Positions 6,784 through 14,484 of a stretch of DNA of 14,670 nt are shown one piece after another. Made by a program: the position numbers and the translations under genes. The notes beneath the pieces are model-generated. The model ran no database searches. It was not told the DNA's origin and saw only the letters and a program-made list of their open reading frames with translations. How positions within the stretch are numbered: the first letter of the stretch is position 1; the number at the start of each line of letters is the position of its first letter. The stretch comes from Bacteroidaceae bacterium (GTDB lineage: Bacteria; Bacteroidota; Bacteroidia; Bacteroidales; Bacteroidaceae), in the NCBI GenBank assembly GCA_900770655.1, contig CAAGLA010000022.1, forward strand, positions 1 through 14,670. The letters are read 5' to 3'.

Positions 6784-6809
6784 AAAAGAGGGCCGCCAAG
6801 CCCTCTTTT
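6781..6809 (-). terminator. intrinsic terminator of the fucose operon
   Basis: AAAAGAGGGC (6784-6793) pairs with GCCCTCTTTT (6800-6809) around the 6-nt loop CGCCAA, a 10-bp stem. On the minus strand the stem runs into seven T (6787-6781). It lies 20 bp after the fucP stop codon, so it should end the fucI-mutarotase-fucP transcript. Confidence 0.88.
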
Positions 6810-6828
6810 GTACAAAAGCCAATATCTC

Positions 6829-8145
6829 TTATACTTTGCGCGCCTTATAGCAGAAGTAGCCATAGAGCATAACCACCACAAAGCATATCATTGGCAGCAC
6901 AAACGAAAAGTTTACTGCCGGCAGGCCACACACTACCCCCATATCAATTACAGCACCCTGCAGAGGAGGCATAAGCGCACCGCCTACAATGGCCATAACA
7001 AGGAAAGCGGCACCAAGAGTGGTATCCTCGGGGTCTACATCTTCGAGCGCAATGCCATATATTGTGGGAAACATAAGCGACATAAAGAAACTTATTGCCA
7101 CAAGACAATAGAGCCCCGCCATACCCTCTATAAGAATAGTTCCGAGCGTTGCCAGCGTTGCACCTGCACTGAACGCCGCAAGCATAGCACGCGAGTTGAA
7201 GAACTTCATCAAGAAGGTTGTTATGAAACGGCTGCAAAGGAACATTACCATAGCCAGAATATTATAGTTCTGTGCAGTAGCCTTGTCTATACCAAGATTA
7301 TCGGCATAGTGGATAATGAAGGTCCACACCATTATCTGAGCCGCCACATAGAAGACCTGAGCCACCACTCCACTGCAATATACCTTGTTTTTAAACAGAC
7401 GCGACAGTGTGAGCCTGTTGCTCACTTTTACATCGGCATTTTGGGTACGCGGTATCTTTGTAAGCGCAATTATTACAAAGACAACAAGCACTACTATTCC
7501 CAGCGCCACATACGGGTCGCGTATTATGTCGAGGTCGTGCAGGCGGATATCGGCCTTTTCTGCAGCCGGCAGGCTATGAAAGAGCACCTCGCCTGCAGCA
7601 TCGCGCTTGTCGGACAGGAGATGAGGCAGCACCACAAACGATGCTATAGCCATACCCGAGAGCGAGCCCATTGGGTTAAAGGCCTGCGCAAGGTTCAAGC
7701 GCTGGGTCGAGGTCTCCTTTGCACCAAGCGACAGAATGAGAGGGTTGGCTGTGGTCTCAAGGAATGCAAGACCGAATGTGAGCACATACAACGACACACA
7801 GAAGAATGAGAAATCCTGATAATGTGCCGCTGGAATGAACATAAAGGCACCTATTGCATATAGAGCCAACCCCAGCAATATACCGCTCTTGTAACTGAAA
7901 CGGCGAATGAAGAGAGCCGCCGGCACAGCCATTGTGGCATAGCCTCCATAGAAGGCAAACTGTACAAGGGCAGCTTCAGACGCCGGCAGTTCCATAATTG
8001 TCTGGAATGCGGCTACCATCGGGTTTGTTATATCATTGGCAAAGCCCCATAGTGCAAACAGCGATGTTATTAATATAAACGGCAGAAGAAATCTCTTTTC
8101 CACCAAAGCCGGTTTTTTATTATTGCTTGCGGCCATAATAATCAT
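6829..8145 (-). CDS. fucP: L-fucose:H+ symporter (MFS, FucP family)
   Basis: A 438-residue inner-membrane transporter with about 12 hydrophobic segments in two halves, split by a polar loop near residues 190-210 and 235-245. WGFANDITNP near 33-42 carries D38, and FLETTANP near 129-136 carries E130. These are the expected counterparts of D46 and E135, the proton- and sugar-coupling acids of E. coli FucP. The motif GGYATMAVPAA (67-77) is also typical. It probably imports L-fucose, as its neighbours are fucI and a sugar mutarotase. The start overlaps the mutarotase stop as ATGA; a second ATG three codons later (MAAS) is possible. It is the last gene of the operon, with a terminator 20 bp downstream. 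Transport of a related sugar cannot be excluded. Confidence 0.9.
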   Translation of the reverse strand: MIIMAASNNKKPALVEKRFLLPFILITSLFALWGFANDITNPMVAAFQTIMELPASEAALVQFAFYGGYATMAVPAALFIRRFSYKSGILLGLALYAIGAFMFIPAAHYQDFSFFCVSLYVLTFGLAFLETTANPLILSLGAKETSTQRLNLAQAFNPMGSLSGMAIASFVVLPHLLSDKRDAAGEVLFHSLPAAEKADIRLHDLDIIRDPYVALGIVVLVVFVIIALTKIPRTQNADVKVSNRLTLSRLFKNKVYCSGVVAQVFYVAAQIMVWTFIIHYADNLGIDKATAQNYNILAMVMFLCSRFITTFLMKFFNSRAMLAAFSAGATLATLGTILIEGMAGLYCLVAISFFMSLMFPTIYGIALEDVDPEDTTLGAAFLVMAIVGGALMPPLQGAVIDMGVVCGLPAVNFSFVLPMICFVVVMLYGYFCYKARKV

Positions 8146-8525
8146 TTATCATATAAGTGAAACATTCTCTCCATCATACGCCACTTTTCGTTCGATGAAC
8201 TCCCCGGTGCAGCCTTTTGGAATTCCGACATATAGTCTTCCCATTCCTGCTGGCGCGGCAAGCCCGAGAGCCTTGCCATAGCACTGTCCCAGTCGAAGTC
8301 TATCGGAGCCTCGACTATCATAAACAACCGGGTATCGAGTATATAGATTTCCATCTCCAATACACCCACCTCGCGTATACCAAAAAGAATTTCGCTCCAC
8401 GCCTCACCTTCGCTATGGCGGCGACGATACTCCTCTATGAGCGCAGGGTCGTCCTTTAAATCCAACGTTTGGCAGTAGCGTTTTACCGGCTGCCCGTACT
8501 CGCGTACTCTGTAACCTTCTGTCAT
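8142..8525 (-). CDS. RhaM-type sugar mutarotase (L-fucose/L-rhamnose mutarotase family)
   Basis: A 127-residue dimeric alpha+beta-barrel type protein. EEYRRRHSEGEAWSEI at 31-46 matches the EEYQRRHNPIWPE block of E. coli RhaM, with the proton-transfer residues Y33 and H37. The MERMFHL end also matches the family's LxEVFYL. Such enzymes interconvert alpha and beta anomers of the sugar so that the isomerase is supplied with the right form. It differs from the unrelated FucU fold, but lies between fucI and fucP, so L-fucose is the likely substrate. It appears to correspond to the small gene called fucX in the Bacteroides fuc cluster, though I recall that naming without certainty. It is 20-odd residues longer than RhaM, mostly at the N-terminus and around 107-112. 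It starts 3 bp after fucI, and its stop overlaps the fucP start. Confidence 0.85.
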   Translation of the reverse strand: MTEGYRVREYGQPVKRYCQTLDLKDDPALIEEYRRRHSEGEAWSEILFGIREVGVLEMEIYILDTRLFMIVEAPIDFDWDSAMARLSGLPRQQEWEDYMSEFQKAAPGSSSNEKWRMMERMFHLYDK

Positions 8526-8528
8526 ATT

Positions 8529-10301
8529 CTATTTATAAATTGGTCCGTAATTTGCACAAGCGCGGTAATCGGCGCCCTCCTTGTCCATACCAAAGGCATT
8601 CCAAGCCGCAGGACGGAAGATTTTATCTTCTTCTACATTATGCATACACACAGGAATGCGAAGCATAGATGCAAGGGTTATGAGGTCGGCACCTATGTGG
8701 CCATAGCTTATTGCACCGTGGTTTGCTCCCCAGTTATTCATTACCGAATATACATCCTTAAACGGAGCCTTGTCACAAAGACGGGGCACAAACCAAGTGG
8801 TGGGCCAAGTAGGGTCGGTGCGCATATTCAGCACATCGTGTATTTCGGGAGCTACGTCGGCTGTCCAGCCTTCGGCTATCTGCAACACAGGGCCCAAGCC
8901 TTTGACAAGGTTAAGCCTGCTCATTGTAACAGGCATACCACCTTTAGAGAGGAAGTTCGACGAGAAACCGCCGCCGCGGAAGTAGTCACGGTCGGCAGGC
9001 ATCCAGTTTGTTGCCGCAAGGCAAGCTTCGGCATCGCCCTGTGTCATATCCCAGCAAGGTTTCATACAAGGCTCACCCGCCGCGTTCACGCTCGCGCCTG
9101 TGGCATCGAGTGTTGTAGCACCGGAATTTATAAGATGTATCATACCGCCCGCAGCAATACCTGTAAGCTGCTTGCCTGTTACACGCTTTACAGCTTCGGG
9201 GCTCCAGTAGGTGCGTACATCGGAGAACATTTGCCCGCAGCCTGTCAACAGCTTGCCGAACAACATTGCCACGCCATTGCAGGCATCGTTCTCTGTGGCA
9301 AGCACGTATGCTTCACGAATGCCGTTCCAGTCGAAAGTGCTGCATAGCAGAGCTTCGGTAAAGTCGCCGTTCGGTTTCCAGTCGGTCCACTGGCGCTGGC
9401 CCTGAAAACCGGCTGCTATGGCATTGTGGCCTATAGCCTCCTCTTTAAAGCCCATTTCACGCAGTTTGGGGTTACCAAGCATTAGGTCGCGCACAATAAG
9501 GGTCATCTTCACAACAAATTCCCAGTCGGCATCCTTGCCTGCACGGTCCTTCTGCTTTTCGGGGCGGTTCTTGTCCCAGCCCTCTTTTACCTTGCAATAT
9601 TTTTCGGTCCAAGCCATAGCCTTGGCATACTCCTCCTTGTCGTAAATGCCCTCTTCCATACGACGCAGAATTTCTGTTTCATCTACGCTCTCGTTACGCA
9701 TACCGAGATACTCCTGAAAGAAATTCTGGTCTACTATACTGCCTGCAATACCCATACACTGGCTGCCTACAGATAGATAGCTCTCTCCGCGCATTTGGGC
9801 AACGGCTATAGCCGCACGCGCCCAACGTAGTATCTTTTCGGCAACATCGGCCGGGATTGTATTGTCGTCGAGGTCCTGAACATCGTGGCCATATATACCG
9901 AATGCAGGCAAGCCTTTCTGTGCGTGCCCCGCAAGCACAGCTGCAAGATATACAGCTCCGGGGCGCTCTGTTCCATTGAAGCCCCACACAGCCTTAGGCC
10001 AGTGAGGATGCATATCCATTGTCTCGGAACCATAGCACCAGCACGATGTAACAGAGATTGTAGCGCCTACATTCTCGCGTTCAAACTTTGCAGCACAGGC
10101 AGCACTTTCGGCAACACGGCCTATTGTTCCGTCGGCTATCACGCACTCAACAGGCTTTCCATCGGCATAACGTACATTAGATGAAATGAGAGCAGCAACC
10201 GCAGCAGCAAGATTCATTGTCTTCTCTTCGAGACTCTCACGAACACCCCCTTGACGACCGTCGATTGTAGGGCGTATACCAATTTTTGGATATTTACTCA
10301 T
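8529..10301 (-). CDS. fucI: L-fucose isomerase
   Basis: A 590-residue cytoplasmic ketol isomerase converting L-fucose to L-fuculose, the first step of fucose catabolism; the family also accepts D-arabinose. The sequence follows E. coli FucI (591 residues) closely along its whole length: PKIGIRPTIDGR at the start, CWCYGSET, WGFNGTERPGAVYLAA, and DYRACANYGPIYK at the end. The three metal (Mn2+) ligands fall at identical positions: E337 (ATEND), D361 (DVRTYW) and H528 (GANHG). It is first in the fucI-mutarotase-fucP operon, with a Bacteroidetes-type promoter 35-67 bp upstream. The ATG at 10301 gives MSKYPKIGIRP, the expected start. Confidence 0.97.
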   Translation of the reverse strand: MSKYPKIGIRPTIDGRQGGVRESLEEKTMNLAAAVAALISSNVRYADGKPVECVIADGTIGRVAESAACAAKFERENVGATISVTSCWCYGSETMDMHPHWPKAVWGFNGTERPGAVYLAAVLAGHAQKGLPAFGIYGHDVQDLDDNTIPADVAEKILRWARAAIAVAQMRGESYLSVGSQCMGIAGSIVDQNFFQEYLGMRNESVDETEILRRMEEGIYDKEEYAKAMAWTEKYCKVKEGWDKNRPEKQKDRAGKDADWEFVVKMTLIVRDLMLGNPKLREMGFKEEAIGHNAIAAGFQGQRQWTDWKPNGDFTEALLCSTFDWNGIREAYVLATENDACNGVAMLFGKLLTGCGQMFSDVRTYWSPEAVKRVTGKQLTGIAAGGMIHLINSGATTLDATGASVNAAGEPCMKPCWDMTQGDAEACLAATNWMPADRDYFRGGGFSSNFLSKGGMPVTMSRLNLVKGLGPVLQIAEGWTADVAPEIHDVLNMRTDPTWPTTWFVPRLCDKAPFKDVYSVMNNWGANHGAISYGHIGADLITLASMLRIPVCMHNVEEDKIFRPAAWNAFGMDKEGADYRACANYGPIYK

Positions 10302-10335
10302 TTTTCAATTATTTTTTATGGTTAGCTTTATGCTA

Positions 10336-10368
10336 CAATTATAATAATAATTTTTTATAAAATTCAAA
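10336..10368 (-). promoter_or_regulatory. Bacteroidetes-type promoter for the fucose operon
   Basis: On the minus strand, TTTG (10368-10365), a spacer of 21 nt, then TATAATTG (10343-10336). The -33 box is exact and the -7 box has one mismatch to TAnnTTTG. The start of transcription would be near 10329, leaving a leader of about 28 nt before the fucI ATG. The surrounding DNA is very A/T-rich. No obvious operator palindrome is seen. Confidence 0.55.
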
Positions 10369-10428
10369 CAGCATCTAAATTTCTTTCAAAAGAGGTGAAT
10401 ACATTATTCGCAAATTTGAAAATTAATA

Positions 10429-10464
10429 CAAGAAAGAGGGCTGTCCGGCAATGAACAGCCCTCT
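10429..10464 (-). terminator. intrinsic terminator of the SPOR lipoprotein gene
   Basis: AGAGGGCTGT (10435-10444) pairs perfectly with ACAGCCCTCT (10455-10464), a 10-bp stem with a 10-nt loop. On the minus strand it is followed by TTCTTGT, a broken U tract. It lies 27 bp after the stop of the SPOR gene and separates it from the fucose promoter. Confidence 0.82.
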
Positions 10465-10491
10465 ATAGATATTCAACGACAATTCTATAAA

Positions 10492-10998
10492 TTATCTGTT
10501 GTATAGCAGCCAAGCTCTCTGGAAATCGCTGTTGCCCGGGTGGTTCGCCTTGAACTGGGCACGTGCCTGAGCTGCATCGGTTCTGTTGTCGTACGAAGCG
10601 CAAATTACACGGTACATACCTGTTTCGGGGTTCTGGACTACAATAGCGTTGTAACCCTCATCAATGAGTGTTGCACGCAGGTTGTCGGCATTGCTCTTAG
10701 ACGAGAAGCTGCCACACACTACACTGAATGCCTTGAGCGAGCCTTCGTTACCTGTAGAAAGCACTACACGCTCGGTACGGTATGTTTCGTCTACCTCTTC
10801 GGCAGTTGTAGCAGATGCTGTAGTTGTAGAGACAACGGGAGCAATATCAACCGGAGCACTCTGCTGGCCATTGCCCTCTGCCTGCTCCAGCAGACGGGCA
10901 TCATCGTATGCATTTCTGTAGGCATCTTCCTTCGATTTGCAAGAGAAAACTGTGAGAAGCGAACAAGACGCAACGGCAATAACAAGAAGTTTCTTCAT
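10492..10998 (-). CDS. SPOR-domain lipoprotein
   Basis: A 168-residue predicted lipoprotein. The signal peptide ends in VFSC with the lipidated cysteine at C20, followed by KSKEDAYRNAYDDAR. A low-complexity Ser/Thr/Ala/Val linker covers about 45-70, and a SPOR domain about 88-165 (KAFSVVCGSFSSKSNADNLR, then GMYRVICASYDNRTDAAQAR). SPOR domains bind glycan strands lacking stem peptides, which are enriched at the division septum. So this protein probably sits in the envelope and contacts septal peptidoglycan. It is a single-gene unit with its own promoter and terminator, divergent from the M64 peptidase gene. No enzymatic domain is present. The exact role, in cell division or in envelope maintenance, cannot be read from the sequence. 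Confidence 0.9.
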   Translation of the reverse strand: MKKLLVIAVASCSLLTVFSCKSKEDAYRNAYDDARLLEQAEGNGQQSAPVDIAPVVSTTTASATTAEEVDETYRTERVVLSTGNEGSLKAFSVVCGSFSSKSNADNLRATLIDEGYNAIVVQNPETGMYRVICASYDNRTDAAQARAQFKANHPGNSDFQRAWLLYNR

Positions 10999-11050
10999 AA
11001 TAAATATCCTTTTATTGTTTAATAGATTCTGTTAAATGTTTCAACAGCTA

Positions 11051-11082
11051 CAAATTTACGAATTTTACACCAAACGGGCAAC
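11051..11082 (-). promoter_or_regulatory. Bacteroidetes-type promoter for the SPOR lipoprotein
   Basis: On the minus strand the -7 box TAAATTTG (11058-11051) fits TAnnTTTG exactly. Twenty bases upstream is GTTG (11082-11079), a 3-of-4 match to TTTG. The leader would be about 45 nt. Confidence 0.5.
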
Positions 11083-11110
11083 TTTTTATTACTATTTTAT
11101 AAATTAAGAG

Positions 11111-11118
11111 TATATTTG
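11111..11118 (+). promoter_or_regulatory. -7 element of the M64 peptidase promoter
   Basis: TATATTTG fits the Bacteroidetes -7 consensus TAnnTTTG exactly, 55 bp before the ATG at 11174. The DNA 19-23 bp upstream is a T/A run without a clear TTTG, so the -33 part is weak. Transcription from here would start near 11125. That makes an upstream GTG at 11126 an unlikely start codon. Confidence 0.45.
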
Positions 11119-11173
11119 CAGTTAGGTGCGAAAAGAGACTGCACTCGCAGAAAAAAACACAAAATACTATAAT

Positions 11174-12493
11174 ATGAAAAAAATCATAACATTAATGGCG
11201 GCAGTTGCGCTGCTGCTTTCGTGCACAACACAGAAAAGCGTTGTTGCCGGCGCTACGAGCGACACAGATATCATCTACAGTGAGACATTCACCGGCAAGA
11301 CAATGCGTTACGACTTTCACCACGCAGGTAACAGCAAGAACGAGTACTACTATTTCGACAGGGTTATACGAGAAGGCGACTGGGCCGGCTCCCGGGTGGC
11401 ACTCATTAACCCGTTCGACTATGGCGAACAGATGTTCAGGATTATTGACAGTGCAACAGGCAAGGTAATATACAAGAACAATTACTGCACTCTGTTCAAT
11501 GAGTGGCAGACTACGCCCGAAGCCGAAGAGGCAAGCCGTTCATTCCCCGAAAGCGTAATATTCCCCGAGCCCAAGAACAATTTTATAATAGAGTTCTATG
11601 CAAGGAACAAGAGCAGCAAGGAGTGGGAAAAGAGATATTCGCAAGCAATAAATGTAAATGACTACAATATTCGCCCCGGAGGCAACAGCTGCGAAGGGGT
11701 AGATATTCACATTGGCGGTGAGGTGGCACACAGCCTCGACATAGTGCTGCTGCCCGACGGTTTCACCGCCGGCGAAAGGGAGAAATTCATTGCAGCCTGC
11801 GGAATGTGGAGCAACGCACTCTTCAGCTACGCCCCCTTCAGCGACAACAAGCACCGCATAAACATACGTGCCGTGTGGGCACCCTCGCAAGAGAGCGGAG
11901 TGAGCATACCCGGGCACGGAGAGTGGAAGAACACACTGCTAAGCAGCCGCTTCTACACCTTTGGCAGCGAGCGTTACCAAATGACAGAAGAGTTCCAGAA
12001 GGTGCGCGACATTGCAGCTGCCGTTCCATACGAAAGCATATTCATACTTACCAACAGCGACAAATACGGCGGTGGCGGAATATATAACTACTACGGGCTT
12101 GGGTCGGCAGGCGAAACAGGCCGTACCGGCGAGGTCTATGTGCACGAATTCGGTCACTCGCTAATGGGGCTTGGCGACGAGTACATTGAGGTTGGCAACA
12201 CCGTGAGCGCACTCTACCCCGAAGGGAAAGAGCCGTGGGAAGCGAACCTCACGCGCTTCGTAAACTTCAACGGCAAGTGGGAGAATCGCATTGCCGAAGG
12301 TACCGAGATACCTACCACCGTTGCTCCCGGAAGCAGCGAAGAAGATTGGGTAATTGGAGCCTACGAAGGCGGCGGCTACCTCGAAAAAGGAATATACCGC
12401 GGCTGGCCCGAATGTATGATGAAGGCATTGACAGAGTTCTGCCCTGTGTGCAGGGAGGCAATAAGCCGTTATCTCGACTATATGTGCAAATAA
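11174..12493 (+). CDS. M64 family (IgA peptidase-type) metalloprotease lipoprotein
   Basis: A 439-residue predicted lipoprotein: MKKIITLMAAVALLLSC, with the lipidated cysteine at C17. An N-terminal beta-rich M64_N-like domain covers about 30-165. The catalytic domain starts near 175 (LDIVLLPDGFTAGEREKF) and contains H324-E-F-G-H328, SLMGLGDEY with D335 as the likely third zinc ligand. The family is named for IgA-cleaving enzymes of gut Clostridium, but many Bacteroidetes members have unknown substrates, so IgA cleavage is not claimed. The C-terminal part has paired cysteines (PECMMKALTEFCPVC). The frame is open 16 codons upstream from a GTG, but the ATG at 11174 gives a clean signal peptide and fits the promoter. 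It ends in a palindromic terminator that includes its stop codon. Confidence 0.92.
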   Translation: MKKIITLMAAVALLLSCTTQKSVVAGATSDTDIIYSETFTGKTMRYDFHHAGNSKNEYYYFDRVIREGDWAGSRVALINPFDYGEQMFRIIDSATGKVIYKNNYCTLFNEWQTTPEAEEASRSFPESVIFPEPKNNFIIEFYARNKSSKEWEKRYSQAINVNDYNIRPGGNSCEGVDIHIGGEVAHSLDIVLLPDGFTAGEREKFIAACGMWSNALFSYAPFSDNKHRINIRAVWAPSQESGVSIPGHGEWKNTLLSSRFYTFGSERYQMTEEFQKVRDIAAAVPYESIFILTNSDKYGGGGIYNYYGLGSAGETGRTGEVYVHEFGHSLMGLGDEYIEVGNTVSALYPEGKEPWEANLTRFVNFNGKWENRIAEGTEIPTTVAPGSSEEDWVIGAYEGGGYLEKGIYRGWPECMMKALTEFCPVCREAISRYLDYMCK

Positions 12494-12534
12494 AAACAAC
12501 TCCCGGTGAGCGCGCTCACCGGGAGTTGTTTTTA
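12491..12534. terminator. bidirectional intrinsic terminator, perfect 44-bp palindrome
   Basis: From TAAAAACAACTCCCGGTGAG at 12491 the sequence mirrors itself exactly to 12534, centred between 12512 and 12513. The core is CCCGGTGAGC/GCTCACCGGG, with a five-A tract on the left and a five-T tract on the right, so it can terminate in both directions. It lies between convergent genes and its first three bases are the TAA stop of the M64 peptidase. Confidence 0.9.
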
Positions 12535-12556
12535 ACCGAAAGATAGACACCCGCCG

Positions 12557-13444
12557 TTACTCAACGTAAGTAATTATAGTCTTGCGGCCGGTGGCATCGG
12601 TAAACGAAACCGGGTACCCTTCTGAATCCATTTCCCACGTGCCGTACTCATACTCGCCATTTCCGTTAAGAACAGATACCGGCAGGTACTCGCTTGTAGC
12701 ACCAAGCATACCGAAAGCGCCCAGCTGGTACGATGCATAGTATTCAGTGCGGTTTGCATAGAGAGCCTGCTCTACACCCCAGTAGCCGAAATAGGCCGAA
12801 AAGTCGAAATTGGTCCTGTTCCTGAGCCCCTGCGAATATCCATAGGCCCTGCCCTTGTCCCTGACAATAGAATCGCCGGCAGTACTATAGACAACATAAC
12901 CCGTTACGTTGCCTCTTGCATCGCGCCTTACGGTGTATTCATTGCCGGCATCGGTGTATGCCTTGTGCAATTGTGTTGCCGAATATACCAAGTCGAGAGA
13001 AGGGAGCTTCACAAGCAGGCCTAAGTCGTTGAAAAGGAAATTATCGGTAGCACTCTCGCGGTAGTTCCAGTCGGGGTATTCGGGGTACTCACCCGTGAGA
13101 GTGTAGGATATATCGAGTTTCTTGCCCCTGTAGTAATAGTTCGCCTTAGAGGTAATGTTGCACTCATAGTAAAAAACCTTATCGAGGAACTTACGGGCTG
13201 TATGGTGCTTGATGCCGGTATTTATCTCTTTAATGCGGCCGTGGGCATCGTATGTAAAGTTATGCTCCCAAGAGTATTCGCGGCCGTCTATGGTGTTCGT
13301 AGTCTTTACCCGGGCCACCGCACGACGTCCCGGAACAGGCTCGTAGGGAGTCTCGGCGGTATTGGCATTGTACCCGTCGCTGTCGCTGCAGGCAACCGCC
13401 ACAAAGGATAGCAACAGAATAAATAATTTTGTTAAAGTTTTCAT
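12557..13444 (-). CDS. uncharacterised lipoprotein with YD-like repeats (DUF4595-like)
   Basis: A 295-residue predicted lipoprotein. The signal peptide ends in VAVAC with C19, followed by SDSDGYNANT, an acidic stretch often linked to outer-membrane and surface export in Bacteroidetes. The mature part is beta-rich and tyrosine-rich, with short units such as FTYDAHGRIKEI, VRRDARGNVTGY and WEMDSEGYPVSF. These resemble the YD or Rhs-type strand pattern seen in DUF4595-like proteins of Bacteroidetes. I recognise no catalytic motif and no sugar-binding signature. It is a single-gene unit, with its own promoter and the shared bidirectional terminator downstream. The family assignment comes from pattern memory and is tentative; the lipoprotein call is firm. 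Confidence 0.75.
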   Translation of the reverse strand: MKTLTKLFILLLSFVAVACSDSDGYNANTAETPYEPVPGRRAVARVKTTNTIDGREYSWEHNFTYDAHGRIKEINTGIKHHTARKFLDKVFYYECNITSKANYYYRGKKLDISYTLTGEYPEYPDWNYRESATDNFLFNDLGLLVKLPSLDLVYSATQLHKAYTDAGNEYTVRRDARGNVTGYVVYSTAGDSIVRDKGRAYGYSQGLRNRTNFDFSAYFGYWGVEQALYANRTEYYASYQLGAFGMLGATSEYLPVSVLNGNGEYEYGTWEMDSEGYPVSFTDATGRKTIITYVE

Positions 13445-13464
13445 AGTTCCATTTTTTATTGTCG

Positions 13465-13496
13465 CGAATATAGTTCATTTAGCCGTCACACGCAAA
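13465..13496 (-). promoter_or_regulatory. Bacteroidetes-type promoter for the uncharacterised lipoprotein
   Basis: On the minus strand, TTTG (13496-13493), a 20-nt spacer, then TATATTCG (13472-13465): an exact -33 box and a -7 box with one mismatch. The leader would be about 15 nt before the ATG at 13444. Confidence 0.5.
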
Positions 13497-13508
13497 TAAT
13501 TATCTTTT
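13478..13508 (+). promoter_or_regulatory. possible cbpA promoter overlapping the divergent one
   Basis: TTTA (13478-13481), a 19-nt spacer, then TATCTTTT (13501-13508), each with one mismatch to the Bacteroidetes consensus. It overlaps the minus-strand promoter at 13465-13496, so the two could exclude each other. In the leader that follows, GCCTGC (13529-13534) pairs with GCAGGC (13545-13550). No CIRCE heat-shock operator is visible. Confidence 0.3.
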
Positions 13509-13579
13509 ATTAACCACCAAGCCGAAGAGCCTGCCCGCAAACAAGCAGGCAGCATCCGTTGTTAAAAGAGAAAAAGAGT

Positions 13580-14482
13580 ATGGCATTCATAGACTATTAC
13601 AAGGTGCTTGGAGTAGACAAGAGCGCAACGCAGGACGAGATAAAGAGAGCCTACCGCAAAATGGCAAAGAGATACCACCCCGACACCAACAAGGACAACC
13701 CCGAGGCCAAAGAACGCTTCCAAGAGATTAACGAGGCCAACGAAGTGCTTGGCGACCCCGAGAAGCGGAAGAAATATGACGAATATGGCGAGAACTGGCG
13801 CTATGCCGACGAATATGAAGCCCAACGCCGCCAATACTACAACAGCGGCCGATACGACTTTGGCGGAGCCGGCGGCTATGGCGACTTCAGCGGAAACAGC
13901 AGAAACAGCAGCGGCTTCAGCGACTTTTTCGAACAGATATTCGGCGGCGGCCGCAGGCAGAGCCCGTGGCAGCAACGTGGCGAAGATGTAAAAGCCACAC
14001 TCGCCATAACCCTTCGCGAAGCAGCCGCCACACACAAGCGCACACTTGCCGTGGGCGACGAGAAGATACGCATCACAGTACCGGCCGGCATAGCCGACGG
14101 GCAGACACTAAAGATAAAGGGAAAAGGCGGAGCCTCGCCAATAGGCGGAGAGCGCGGCGACCTTTACATCACATTCAGCATAGAGAGCGACCCGGTGTTC
14201 CGGCGCAAGGGCAACGACATATACACCGCAGCCCGGTGCGACATATTCACTCTGCTGCTTGGCGGCAGAGTGAATGTAGCCACACTCACCGGCATTGCCA
14301 AGATAAACGTAAAGCCCGGCACAGAGCCCGACAGCAAAATGCGCCTGCGAGGCAAAGGCTTCCCGCTCTACAAACAAGAGGGAGCCTTCGGCGACCTCAT
14401 AGTAACACTAAAGGCCACCCTGCCCCACATTACCGACGAACAACGCAAAGAGATAGCAAAGATTATGAACATAGCACCATAA
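13580..14482 (+). CDS. cbpA: type-B J-protein co-chaperone (CbpA/DnaJ-like)
   Basis: A 300-residue cytoplasmic co-chaperone that stimulates the ATPase of DnaK and passes it client proteins. The J-domain covers 1-70 with H33-P-D35 and QEINEANEVLGDPEKRKKYD. A Gly/Phe/Ser-rich linker covers about 92-125 (FGGAGGYGDFSG, then FEQIFGGG). Two beta-sandwich client-binding domains follow (RGEDVKATLAITLREAA, GGERGDLYITF, then FPLYKQEGAFGDLIVTL). The CxxCxGxG zinc finger of true DnaJ is absent, so this is the CbpA class. An in-frame TTG at 13559 would add seven residues; the ATG at 13580 gives the standard MAFIDYYKVLGV start. In many genomes a MerR-like modulator, cbpM, follows cbpA; here a repeat follows instead. 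Confidence 0.93.
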   Translation: MAFIDYYKVLGVDKSATQDEIKRAYRKMAKRYHPDTNKDNPEAKERFQEINEANEVLGDPEKRKKYDEYGENWRYADEYEAQRRQYYNSGRYDFGGAGGYGDFSGNSRNSSGFSDFFEQIFGGGRRQSPWQQRGEDVKATLAITLREAAATHKRTLAVGDEKIRITVPAGIADGQTLKIKGKGGASPIGGERGDLYITFSIESDPVFRRKGNDIYTAARCDIFTLLLGGRVNVATLTGIAKINVKPGTEPDSKMRLRGKGFPLYKQEGAFGDLIVTLKATLPHITDEQRKEIAKIMNIAP

Positions 14483-14484
14483 AG

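Noticed and set aside
6808..7809. Open frame of 333 codons on the plus strand, antisense to fucP
   Set aside because: The product is rich in His, Cys, Tyr and Arg with no hydrophobic or domain pattern; it is the shadow of the fucP coding sequence and starts inside the fucose terminator.
11126..11173. GTG start for the M64 peptidase 16 codons upstream
   Set aside because: It falls at the predicted transcription start and would put charged residues before the lipoprotein signal peptide.
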